A stretch of DNA of 47,747 nucleotides from CAZXMB01 sp964641715 (GTDB taxonomy: Bacteria; Desulfobacterota; BSN033; UBA1163): contig CAZXMB010000001.1 in the NCBI GenBank assembly GCA_964641715.1, forward strand, positions 1-47,747, in the 5' to 3' direction. The notes beneath the pieces are model-generated. The model ran no database searches and had not been told where the DNA came from. It was given only the letters and a program-made list of their open reading frames with translations. Below, in pieces: positions 15,679-22,761 of this stretch (position 1 is its first letter; every line of letters begins with the position of its first letter). The position numbers and the translations under genes were made by a program.

Positions 15679-16406
15679 CTTTCAGGGAGGGGGGTCTTAG
15701 GAACAGCCCTTCTTTTCTCTATGATTTTGACCAAGAGGATCCCGATTTCGAATAAGATATATAAAGGCCCCCCCATGAGGGACATATTAAATATATCCGG
15801 GGTCGGGGTAATCACTGCGGATAGGATGGCAATGATTAAAATAGCATACCTTCGGTTTCGAGTCAAAAAGGAAGAGTGGAGCACTTTGATATAGGCCAGC
15901 AGGGCAAGGATCAGGGGAAGTTCGAAGGTCAATCCGAACCCGAAAATGAAGGCCGTACAGAAGGAGACATATTTCCCCGCTGAAATCATCGGTTTGATAT
16001 GGGCGGATTGATATCCCAGAAGGAATTGCACGCCGAAGGGCAGGGTGACAAAGTAACAGAAGAATGAGCCGAGATAGAATAGAAAGATAGAGATGAGAAG
16101 AATGGAGGTGAACGATTTTCGCCCTTTCAGATGGAATGGGGGAGAAAATGCCTTCCAGATTTGATAAAAGATGACCGGGACAGAAAAGAAGAGGCTCGTG
16201 TAGAGGGTCAGTTTGAGGAGGGAGAGAAAAGACTCGGGGAGGCTGAAGGCAACGAGGTCTGTCCTGAGAGAGGTTTGATGGAGGTGTTGAAGCAATTTCT
16301 TTGAAAACGGGAAGAGGATAGTCCCGATAAGAACGACGGTGAGGATGATTTGAAGGAAGCCTTTTCTTAATCTGCTCAATGCCTGAAAGATCTCACCTCG
16401 ATCCAT
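15675..16406 (-). CDS. tatC: Sec-independent protein translocase TatC
   Basis: A 243-aa multi-spanning inner-membrane protein, the signal-recognition subunit of the twin-arginine translocase. About six hydrophobic segments are visible, with family landmarks: SLPESFLSLLKLTLYTSLFFSVPVI region (about 55-80), FGFGLTFELPLIL and the conserved ITPTPDIFNMSLM before the last helices. The start is ATG 16406 with Shine-Dalgarno AGGAGGG; a longer frame from 16523 lacks support. No tatA/B neighbours are present. It is co-translated with a sensor kinase through an ATGA overlap, an unusual partnership for tatC. Confidence 0.9.
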   Translation of the reverse strand: MDRGEIFQALSRLRKGFLQIILTVVLIGTILFPFSKKLLQHLHQTSLRTDLVAFSLPESFLSLLKLTLYTSLFFSVPVIFYQIWKAFSPPFHLKGRKSFTSILLISIFLFYLGSFFCYFVTLPFGVQFLLGYQSAHIKPMISAGKYVSFCTAFIFGFGLTFELPLILALLAYIKVLHSSFLTRNRRYAILIIAILSAVITPTPDIFNMSLMGGPLYILFEIGILLVKIIEKRRAVPKTPLPER

Positions 16407-16516
16407 TTTCCCTCCTGGCTCTTGCCTGCAGCCGTAGCCTTTGATAATGTAACATAAAAGGGGGCCTTCCGAAATATTTTTTCTTTTTTTATGTTCAAAT
16501 CGATGTGAGATCGGGG

Positions 16517-16545
16517 TTGACAAAGATTGAAAACAGGGGTATACA
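16517..16545 (+). promoter_or_regulatory. Sigma-70 promoter for the ATP-grasp/two-component operon
   Basis: TTGACA (16517-16522), a 17-bp spacer and TATACA (16540-16545). The start point would be near 16552, downstream of the in-frame TTG at 16527. This argues that translation of the following gene begins at ATG 16572. Confidence 0.65.
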
Positions 16546-16571
16546 AAATTTTAAACCATCGTGCTTTTCCA

Positions 16572-17570
16572 ATGGAATTGCGAGTAGGGATCACCTATAA
16601 TTTAAAAAAGGATTTCACCGATCAAGAAGATCGGCCGATCGACCATTTGGAGGAGTTTGATTCAGAGGAGACGATCGATGCGATTCGAAAGGTCCTTGAA
16701 GGCGACGGACACCGGGTGGTCAAATTGGGAGGAGATACCGGTTTGATCAACCGGCTCAGAGAGTCCCCTCCTGACATCGTCTTCAATATAGCGGAGGGAA
16801 GTCAGGGACGAAACAGGGAAGCACACATTCCTGCCCTCCTTGAGTTTTTAAATATCCCCTATACCGGTTCTGATCCCCTCACCCTTTCCCTTACGCTCGA
16901 CAAGTCCATGGCGAAAAGGGTCGTCATGAGCGAAGGGGTACCCACCCCTCGATTTAAAAAAGTAAAAAGGATGGAGGACCTCCGTGATCTGGGTCTTCGA
17001 TATCCCCTTTTTGTAAAGTTGTGCGATGAGGGATCGAGCAAAGGGGTCCGGCTGGATTCAAAAATTACAAACCCTTCTTCACTGACGGAGAAGGTAAGGT
17101 GGCTTTTGGAGATTTACGGCCCTCCTATTCTTGTGGAGGAGTTTGTGGCCGGACCGGAATTCACCGTGGGTGTTTTGGGCAATGAGCACCCTTCTGTGCT
17201 GGGGGTCATGCAGATCCAGATCAAGGGCATTCCTCCCCATGAGGCGATCTACTCCCTGGAGGTGAAGAGGGAGTGGGAGCAAAGGGTTCGTTACCTCTGT
17301 CCCCCTCCGATCTCATCCGAACTCTTGAAGAGAATCGAGGATGTGGCCCTCCGAGCCTATCAGGCCCTCGATTGCCGTGATGTATCAAGGGTGGACATTC
17401 GGGTCGGAGAGGATGGAGTCCCCTACTTTTTAGAGATCAATCCCCTTCCAGGCCTCTCCCCGGTCTATGGTGATCTCCCCATCATGGCAAGGCAGATGGG
17501 GTGGGAATATGCCCGATTGGTCAAAACGATCTTTCATCATGCTTTAGAACGGTACGGTTTGGCGGAGTGA
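16572..17570 (+). CDS. ATP-grasp ligase 1, D-Ala-D-Ala ligase-like
   Basis: A 332-aa ATP-grasp enzyme with the Ddl fold: N-terminal domain (VFNIAEG, ALLEFLNIPYTGSDPLTLSLTLDK), central ATP-binding domain (LFVKLCDEGSSKGVRL) and C-terminal domain (SRVDIRVGEDGVPYFLEINPLPGLSP) with the metal-binding Glu/Asn (EIN). The Ddl N-terminal loop that recognises the first D-Ala (GGxSxE) is absent, so it is unlikely to be a housekeeping ddl and probably joins other amino acids. A paralogue lies at 22762. The ATG at 16572 is chosen because a promoter overlaps the upstream TTG extension; no Shine-Dalgarno is visible. The next gene (sensor kinase) begins 10 bp after its stop. Confidence 0.85.
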   Translation: MELRVGITYNLKKDFTDQEDRPIDHLEEFDSEETIDAIRKVLEGDGHRVVKLGGDTGLINRLRESPPDIVFNIAEGSQGRNREAHIPALLEFLNIPYTGSDPLTLSLTLDKSMAKRVVMSEGVPTPRFKKVKRMEDLRDLGLRYPLFVKLCDEGSSKGVRLDSKITNPSSLTEKVRWLLEIYGPPILVEEFVAGPEFTVGVLGNEHPSVLGVMQIQIKGIPPHEAIYSLEVKREWEQRVRYLCPPPISSELLKRIEDVALRAYQALDCRDVSRVDIRVGEDGVPYFLEINPLPGLSPVYGDLPIMARQMGWEYARLVKTIFHHALERYGLAE

Positions 17571-17580
17571 ACGGTTCAGG

Positions 17581-18652
17581 ATGAATCGAGTCGAATCAAC
17601 CCTTTCCGAAATCATCTTAAAGAATTTAAAAGAGGCGGTTGTCTTTGCCGATACCGAAGGACGCATCCAGATCTTCAACCGTGTTGCAGAGCAGTACTTT
17701 GAGATGAAGGAAAGGCAGGTGTTGGGAAAACGGGTGGAGCGGGTGATTTCCCATCAAAATATCCGGAAGCAGTTTGCCTCGGTTTATGAGAAGAGAGAAG
17801 GCCATCAAGATATTGAACTCGCGATCCATATTCCAGCGGGGTCGGATTCTGAGAATGAAATGAGATTGCTCCGGTGCAGTTTCTATCCCATCTTTGACAG
17901 GAAGGAAACTTTTTTAGGATGCCTGGCCATGTTTGCGGATGTCACGGAGAAGGGTTTGCTCTCGAGGGAGATCAGCAAAAGCAAGGACCTCTCGACCATC
18001 GGGGTTCTGGCCCGATGGATGGCCCATGAGATTCGAAATCCCCTGAGTTCCCTCAATATCAATATTGAACTCTTGAGAGAGGAATTGAAGGAGGAGGCCC
18101 ATTTCGGCACAAAAGAGGAGATTCAGTCCCTTCTCAATTTTATCAGCTATGAGACCCTCCGGCTGGAAAATAATCTGAAGGATTTTTTGGATTTCAATCG
18201 TCTTCCCCCCCTGACCTTTGAATGGGTTGAATTGAACGAAGTACTGGACTCCATCGTGAGGCTCCTCAGGCCGGATGCCCAGATCAAGAATGCGAGGATG
18301 GATACCCACTTTCAAAAGAATCTGCCCATGGTCAAGATCGATGTCAGTCAAATCAATTTGGCCATATCCAATCTTATTATCAACAGTATTCAGGCGGTCT
18401 CTGAAAGAGGGGAAATTCATCTCTTCACCCGCTCTTCGAAAAAGAATGTCTTCATCGTCATCAGGGATAATGGGACGGGGATCTCCAAGGAGCATCTTCC
18501 CAGGATCTTTGATTTTATGTTCAGCACCAAGCCCTCGGGATCAGGATTGGGTCTCTCCATTGCCAAGAAGATTATTTCAGACCACCATGGAGAGATCACC
18601 GTCAGGAGTGAGGTCAATCGAGGTTCAACCTTTAAAATTAGGCTTCCGCTTA
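17581..18652 (+). CDS. PAS sensor histidine kinase, cytoplasmic NtrB-like (3' end in gap)
   Basis: At least 357 residues. A PAS domain (about 10-125, VVFADTEGRIQIFNRVAEQYF) is followed by a phospho-acceptor domain (MAHEIRNPLSSL, His149) and an ATPase domain (ISNLIINSIQAVSERG, IRDNGTGIS, GSGLGLSIAKKI). No membrane segment is present, so it senses a cytoplasmic signal. The frame runs into 100 N at 18653 after FKIRLPL, which is where such kinases end, so only a few residues are missing. An apparently continuous 840-aa frame across the gap is an artefact of the 100-N filler; the kinase and the regulator are most likely two genes, though a fused hybrid cannot be excluded. Confidence 0.9.
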
Positions 18653-18752
18653 NNNNNNNNNNNNNNNNNNNNNNNNNNNNNNNNNNNNNNNNNNNNNNNN
18701 NNNNNNNNNNNNNNNNNNNNNNNNNNNNNNNNNNNNNNNNNNNNNNNNNNNN
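18653..18752. other. Assembly gap (100 N)
   Basis: Exactly 100 N, the conventional filler for a scaffold gap of unknown length. It removes the end of the kinase gene and the first codons of the regulator gene. Confidence 0.97.
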
Positions 18753-18753
18753 G

Positions 18754-20103
18754 ATCCTGATTGTAGAGGATGATCCCAATGTCGGGGAAAGCCTTTGTCT
18801 CCTGTTTAAGAAGAAAGGCTATACGGTACTTCTTGCCTCCAACGGAAAGGAAGGCCTTCAGCTCCTCCGCCGGGAGATAGTGGATTTGGTGATTACGGAT
18901 GTGGTCATGCCCAAGATGGACGGGATTGCGCTTTTAGAAGCGTTAAAGGGTCTGAGGCCGGAGACAGAAGTGATCGTTATTTCCGCCCAGGGGACGGTTG
19001 AAAAGGCGGTCCAGGCGATGAAGCTGGGTGCCTTTGATTTCATCGAAAAGCCCATCAATCCCAGGGTCATTTCCCTCCTGGCGGAGAGGGCGCTGGAGAA
19101 ACAGAGCCTGGTTCTTCAGAACCTGGATCTGCGCACGAAATTGGAAGACAAATTTCATTTCAAGAACATCATCGGGAGAAGTGAGAAGATGGTAAAGATC
19201 TTCGATCTCATCCAGCACATTGCTCCCTATGACAGCTCTGTCCTGATCATCGGGGAGAGCGGGACAGGGAAGGAGCTCATCGCGAATGCGATTCATTATC
19301 ATAGTCCAAGGGCATCGAAGCCTTTCGTCAAGGTGAGCTGTGCCTCACTGAGCGAAGGGATCATCGAAAGCGAACTCTTCGGCCATGAGAAGGGGGCCTT
19401 CACCGGCGCCATTTCCTCGAGAAAAGGTCGATTTGAAATGGCCCACGAAGGGACCCTCTTCTTAGATGAGGTGGAGGATATCCCTCCCTCCACTCAGATC
19501 AAGCTTCTCCGGGTCCTTCAAGAGGGTGAATTCGAAAGGGTGGGGGGAAACAAGACCATCAGGGTCAATATCCGGATCATCGCTGCGAGCAATCGGGATT
19601 TGCAGGAAGCGGTCAGAAACGGAACCTTTCGAGAGGATCTCTATTACCGGCTCAATGTGGTCAATATCAAGCTCCCTCCCCTCAGGGAGAGAAAGGAGGA
19701 TATCCCGTTCCTGGTCAATTTTTTCATTGAGAAATTTAACCAGAAATATCATCTGAAGGTAAAGGGAGTTTCCCAAAGAGGGATGAACCGTTTAATGGAT
19801 TATCAATGGAGCGGAAATGTGAGGGAGCTTGAAAATACCATAGAGTCCGCTTTAGTGGTCAACAATCCGGAGACATTAGATATCCAGCATCTTTCGCAGG
19901 AGATCAGGGATTACCAAGAATCCCGGGGGGTGATTCCTTTTAGGATCGGGACCCCTCTTGAAGAGGTGGAAAGGGAGATGCTCATCCAAACCCTGAAGGC
20001 CACCAAAGGGAATAAGCGAAAGGCAGCTAAGCTATTGGGGATCAATGTGCGCACGATTCACAGGAAAATGGAAGAGCTTCAGGAGCCCCCTTCAATATCC
20101 TGA
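18754..20103 (+). CDS. Sigma-54-dependent response regulator 2 (5' end in gap)
   Basis: About 450 visible residues of an NtrC-family activator; only the first few residues are lost. The receiver begins ILIVEDDPNVG, with phospho-acceptor Asp encoded at 18898 (VITDVVMP). The AAA+ domain has GESGTGKE, GAFTGA (intact sigma-54 loop) and GTLFLDEVED. It ends in a Fis-type helix-turn-helix (NKRKAAKLLGINVRTIHRKM). It forms a pair with the upstream PAS kinase. A sigma-54 promoter-like site lies 219 bp after its stop, in front of a receiver gene and on the path to the aminomutase gene. Confidence 0.92.
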   Translation: MLIVEDDPNVGESLCLLFKKKGYTVLLASNGKEGLQLLRREIVDLVITDVVMPKMDGIALLEALKGLRPETEVIVISAQGTVEKAVQAMKLGAFDFIEKPINPRVISLLAERALEKQSLVLQNLDLRTKLEDKFHFKNIIGRSEKMVKIFDLIQHIAPYDSSVLIIGESGTGKELIANAIHYHSPRASKPFVKVSCASLSEGIIESELFGHEKGAFTGAISSRKGRFEMAHEGTLFLDEVEDIPPSTQIKLLRVLQEGEFERVGGNKTIRVNIRIIAASNRDLQEAVRNGTFREDLYYRLNVVNIKLPPLRERKEDIPFLVNFFIEKFNQKYHLKVKGVSQRGMNRLMDYQWSGNVRELENTIESALVVNNPETLDIQHLSQEIRDYQESRGVIPFRIGTPLEEVEREMLIQTLKATKGNKRKAAKLLGINVRTIHRKMEELQEPPSIS

Positions 20104-20322
20104 TCATGAGAAAGGAAAGAGCGACAAAGAGTCATACTTTCTGGTTAAAAAACTGAAAAATAATGGCAATTTGTCCTTATTTATTAGATTTATATATGTC
20201 ATTTTTACTTATTTTTTCAGATATAAAATAAAGGTTCGCCAAATTCTTTTATGAATAGAAATTATAACTTTTGAATATCATTAATTTTTTTAAGGCCCTC
20301 CTTTTCTGGGCCTCCCTAAAAT
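20104..20322. other. AT-rich region upstream of the second sigma-54 promoter
   Basis: No ORF. From about 20150 to 20295 it is strongly AT-rich, as is common between activator sites and a sigma-54 promoter. A small hairpin (AGGCCC ... GGGCCT, about 20292-20313) lies just before the promoter and could end transcription from the regulator gene. Confidence 0.45.
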
Positions 20323-20338
20323 TGGCACGGAAATTGAT
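20323..20338 (+). promoter_or_regulatory. Sigma-54 promoter-like site
   Basis: TTGGCACG-GAAA-TTGAT: a perfect -24 TGGCAC with the right 12-bp GG-to-G spacing, but the -12 element is TTGA where TTGC is expected. The start point would be near 20349, only about 4 nt before the receiver ATG, implying a nearly leaderless mRNA or that the main target is the next gene. Confidence 0.65.
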
Positions 20339-20352
20339 ATACATAATTAATT

Positions 20353-20778
20353 ATGAAGGAAAGGGAGAAATGGGCATTTATTATTGATAAAGATGAATTT
20401 GTCCGACTCAGCCTGAATAAGATTTTGAGAAAATATGGATTTCAGGTTGAAGAGGTGGAGGATATCCTTTACCTTGAAAAGAGGAAAAAGGATATCCGGG
20501 ATGGCATGATATTGGCCGATTTGGAATTGGAGGCCCTGGAGAAATGGCTTCCTCTTGTGAGAAAATGGAATGATCGTTTTATCCTGATGACCCCTCTGGT
20601 CACAGATGAACTCAAACAGCGATTGAGACGATCCGGGATTCACCGAATCATTAAGAAGCCCGTAGAGCCGAGGCTTTTAAGAAAGGTGATTCGAGAAATT
20701 TCCTTTCCCGATGAAGTTAAACTTCCTTCATCGGTTAAAAAAAGGGGAGGGTCCCCGACTCAATTAGAAAGGAGGTGA
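20353..20778 (+). CDS. Stand-alone receiver-domain protein
   Basis: A 141-aa protein with a divergent CheY-like receiver domain. The key residues can be placed: Asp12/Asp14, phospho-acceptor Asp56 (MILADLE), Thr80 (LMTPLV) and Lys102 followed by Pro (IIKKPVEP). It is therefore probably phosphorylatable although overall similarity is low. There is no output domain; the basic C-terminal tail (about 120-141) is likely disordered. It lies directly behind a sigma-54 promoter-like site, downstream of an NtrB/NtrC pair, and 6 bp before a small exported protein. It may act as a phosphate sink or feedback partner of the pair. This is inferred. Confidence 0.75.
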   Translation: MKEREKWAFIIDKDEFVRLSLNKILRKYGFQVEEVEDILYLEKRKKDIRDGMILADLELEALEKWLPLVRKWNDRFILMTPLVTDELKQRLRRSGIHRIIKKPVEPRLLRKVIREISFPDEVKLPSSVKKRGGSPTQLERR

Positions 20779-20784
20779 AGACAG

Positions 20785-21081
20785 ATGAGGAAGTGGATTT
20801 TGCTTTTACTTGCACTGGTTTTGGTCATTAATTTCGCTACCGTGGGTATTGGATGCAAGGCTAAGGCCCCAGAGAAACCAAAGGAGGAGGCAAAACCTGC
20901 NNNNNNNNNNNNNNNNNNNNNNNNNNNNNNNNNNNNNNNNNNNNNNNNNNNNNNNNNNNNNNNNNNNNNNNNNNNNNNNNNNNNNNNNNNNNNNNNNNNN
21001 GCTGAGGCGCCAGCACCCGCTGCACCCGCAGCGACACCTGCGCCTGCTCCAGAAAAACCCGCCGAAGCTCCGAAGAAATAA
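20785..21081 (+). CDS. Small exported Ala/Pro-rich protein (interrupted by gap)
   Basis: The N-terminal signal sequence MRKWILLLLALVLVINFATVG is followed by IGCK; the Cys suggests a lipoprotein, but the residues before it (VGIGC) fit the lipobox only weakly. The mature part is a Lys/Glu/Pro/Ala repeat linker interrupted by 100 N (20901-21000) and ending in Ala/Pro-rich sequence (PEKPAEAPKK). The true length is unknown. It has a strong Shine-Dalgarno (AAAGGAGGTGA). The gap probably arises from the repetitive Ala/Pro coding DNA. Its linker style resembles that of the sigma-54-controlled periplasmic protein at 12.1-12.5 kb. Confidence 0.75.
   Translation: MRKWILLLLALVLVINFATVGIGCKAKAPEKPKEEAKPXXXXXXXXXXXXXXXXXXXXXXXXXXXXXXXXXXAEAPAPAAPAATPAPAPEKPAEAPKK
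20901..21000. other. Assembly gap (100 N)
   Basis: Exactly 100 N inside the repetitive Ala/Pro-rich coding region; the true length is unknown. Confidence 0.97.
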
Positions 21082-21125
21082 GGTGGGGCTATCGGAAAGA
21101 CAACAGCGGGTATTTGGGTTGTTGG

Positions 21126-21167
21126 GAGGTTGGTGCCTTTTCAATGATCAGGGAAGGCGCCAACCTC
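21126..21167 (+). other. Long hairpin in the kamA leader
   Basis: GAGGTTGGTGCCTTT (21126-21140) and GAAGGCGCCAACCTC (21153-21167) form a stem of about 15 bp (one G-T wobble and one terminal mismatch) around a 12-nt loop. It lies 45 bp after the small exported protein. No T-run follows, so it is not a simple terminator. With the terminator at 21288 it forms a structured leader. Confidence 0.6.
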
Positions 21168-21287
21168 AATGTTCAGTTTAAGTTAGAGTGGCAAAAAGGA
21201 GTGGAGATCATTCGACGTAATCCAAAGAAAAAGAAAAGGTGCATGCTTGCTCTTCAGGAAAGAGGGCATTTCCATTGTCTCGAAGGA

Positions 21288-21320
21288 GGAGGTATCGGAT
21301 GATATCTCCTTTTTTATTTC
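21288..21320 (+). terminator. Rho-independent terminator in front of the aminomutase gene
   Basis: A 9-bp stem GGAGGTATC/GATATCTCC (one G-T pair) with loop GGAT is followed at once by a T-run (TTTTTTATTT). It lies 46-78 bp upstream of the aminomutase ATG and about 200 bp after the preceding gene, so it may be an attenuator for kamA or the 3' end of a small RNA. Confidence 0.75.
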
Positions 21321-21365
21321 CAAGGGGCCTGAATCCTGTTTGCAGGGATGCGGGAAGGAGTGAAG

Positions 21366-22649
21366 ATGGAGCCTGCCTCAGACTCTAATTTATCTGTACC
21401 GCAGAGGACCATAGAGAGACCTTCACAGCTTATACTATTTCCCGTTTCAGATGAACGAAAGGGGATGGAGGAGGTTAAAGAAACCATCCCGCCTTATTGG
21501 AAAGGGGTATCGGAGAGGGAGTGGAATGACTGGCGATGGCAACTCCGTCATCGAATTACCACTCTGGATCAACTCAAGGAGATCCTGGAATTGACTCCCG
21601 AGGAGATTGAAGGGATCAGTCATTCTAAGGGGAGGTTGGCCTTAGCCGTGACCCCCTATTTTGTCAGCCTGATGGATCCGGGCAATCCGAATTGTCCCAT
21701 TCGAAGACAGGCCATTCCCAGGAGGGAGGAACTCTATCTCTCCAAAAACGATATGGTCGATCCCTGTGGGGAGGATAAAGACTCCCCTGTCCCCGGTCTT
21801 GTCCATCGCTACCCGGATCGGGTGCTCCTGCTGGTTACTGACCAGTGTGCGGTCTATTGCCGGTACTGCACCCGAAGACGATTGGTGGGAAGTACAGAAC
21901 GCTCGATCACCCAGGGAAACTTCGAGGAGGCATTAAAATACTTGAGAACCCACAAGAAGGTAAGGGATGTCCTCCTCTCGGGAGGTGATCCTCTCCTACT
22001 TGAAAATGAAAGGCTGGAGGAAATGTTGAGCCGCTTGAGGGCGATCCCTCATATTGAGATTCTTCGAATCGGGACAAGGGCCCCCGTGACCCTTCCTCAA
22101 AGGATCACAGGGGGACTGGTGAGGATGTTGAAGAAGTATCATCCCCTGATGATATCCATCCATTTTTCTCATCCCAAAGAGATCACGGATGCCGTGAAGA
22201 GGGCCTGTAATGAATTGGCGGATGGTGGGATTCCCCTGGGGAGTCAAACGGTCCTGCTCAAGGGAATCAATGACAAGCCTCAGATTATGAAGAAGCTTGT
22301 CCATGAGCTGTTGAAGATCCGTGTCCGGCCCTATTATATCTATCAGTGTGATTTGGCCATGGGGACGGAACATTTCAGGACCTCCATTGCCACAGGGATT
22401 CAGATCATCGAGAAATTGCGTGGCCATACCACCGGCTATGCCATCCCCACCTTTGTGGTGGATGCACCCGGCGGGGGAGGGAAAATTCCGTTGGAGCCGG
22501 ATTATGTGATTTCAAGGGGAAAGGGTAAGGTGGTGTTAAAGAATTATGAGGGGAAGATCTATGAATACCCGGAGCCCAATATCATTGAATTCAAGAAGAC
22601 GAGATCCAATGGAGAGGAGAAGGCCGCTACGAGAAAGGTGATTGCATAG
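21366..22649 (+). CDS. kamA: Lysine 2,3-aminomutase (radical SAM, PLP)
   Basis: A 427-aa KamA-family enzyme predicted to convert L-alpha-lysine to beta-lysine. The radical SAM motif CxxxCxxC is at codons 21846, 21858 and 21867 (CAVYCRYC). The PLP lysine lies in GGGGK (codon 22482). Two Asp residues 37 apart (QCD at 22350, VVDAPGG at 22461) match the spacing of the lysine epsilon-amino ligands Asp293/Asp330 of the clostridial enzyme; glutamate mutases have Lys/Asn there, so lysine is the likely substrate. The start is ATG 21366, directly after AAGGAG; an ATG 18 bp upstream lacks this. No beta-lysine acetyltransferase (ablB) is adjacent. An ATP-grasp ligase follows 112 bp later. Confidence 0.92.
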   Translation: MEPASDSNLSVPQRTIERPSQLILFPVSDERKGMEEVKETIPPYWKGVSEREWNDWRWQLRHRITTLDQLKEILELTPEEIEGISHSKGRLALAVTPYFVSLMDPGNPNCPIRRQAIPRREELYLSKNDMVDPCGEDKDSPVPGLVHRYPDRVLLLVTDQCAVYCRYCTRRRLVGSTERSITQGNFEEALKYLRTHKKVRDVLLSGGDPLLLENERLEEMLSRLRAIPHIEILRIGTRAPVTLPQRITGGLVRMLKKYHPLMISIHFSHPKEITDAVKRACNELADGGIPLGSQTVLLKGINDKPQIMKKLVHELLKIRVRPYYIYQCDLAMGTEHFRTSIATGIQIIEKLRGHTTGYAIPTFVVDAPGGGGKIPLEPDYVISRGKGKVVLKNYEGKIYEYPEPNIIEFKKTRSNGEEKAATRKVIA

Positions 22650-22654
22650 GCTCT

Positions 22655-22718
22655 GGAGGTTTCAGATAACGGGTGAGAAGGGTTTTTTAGGTGGGAATTC
22701 AAATTCCCTGAAGTCTCC
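22655..22718 (+). repeat. Nested inverted repeats between kamA and ATP-grasp 2
   Basis: The outer arms GGAGGTTTCAG (22655-22665) and CTGAAGTCTCC (22708-22718) pair at 9 of 11 places. An inner perfect hairpin GGGAATT-CA-AATTCCC lies at 22693-22708. A TTTTTT sits at 22683-22688. It could modulate expression of the downstream ligase. Confidence 0.5.
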
Positions 22719-22761
22719 GGTTTGAAATCATCTTTGATCCATGGCTTAGGGGAGGAGATGG

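Noticed and set aside
16527..16571. TTG start extending ATP-grasp 1 by 15 residues
   Set aside because: A good sigma-70 promoter overlaps this stretch, so it would not be transcribed in full; the family start fits ATG 16572.
17581..20103. A single 840-aa hybrid kinase-regulator
   Set aside because: The frame continuity depends on a 100-N filler. The kinase part ends where such kinases normally stop and the regulator part begins at a normal receiver start, so two genes are more likely.
21114..21302. 62-aa ORF in the kamA leader
   Set aside because: It has no clear ribosome binding site, an odd basic composition, and overlaps the hairpin and terminator, so it is probably chance.
21082..21320. 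Lysine riboswitch upstream of kamA
   Set aside because: The conserved L-box core sequences I know are not present; only generic hairpins and a terminator are visible.
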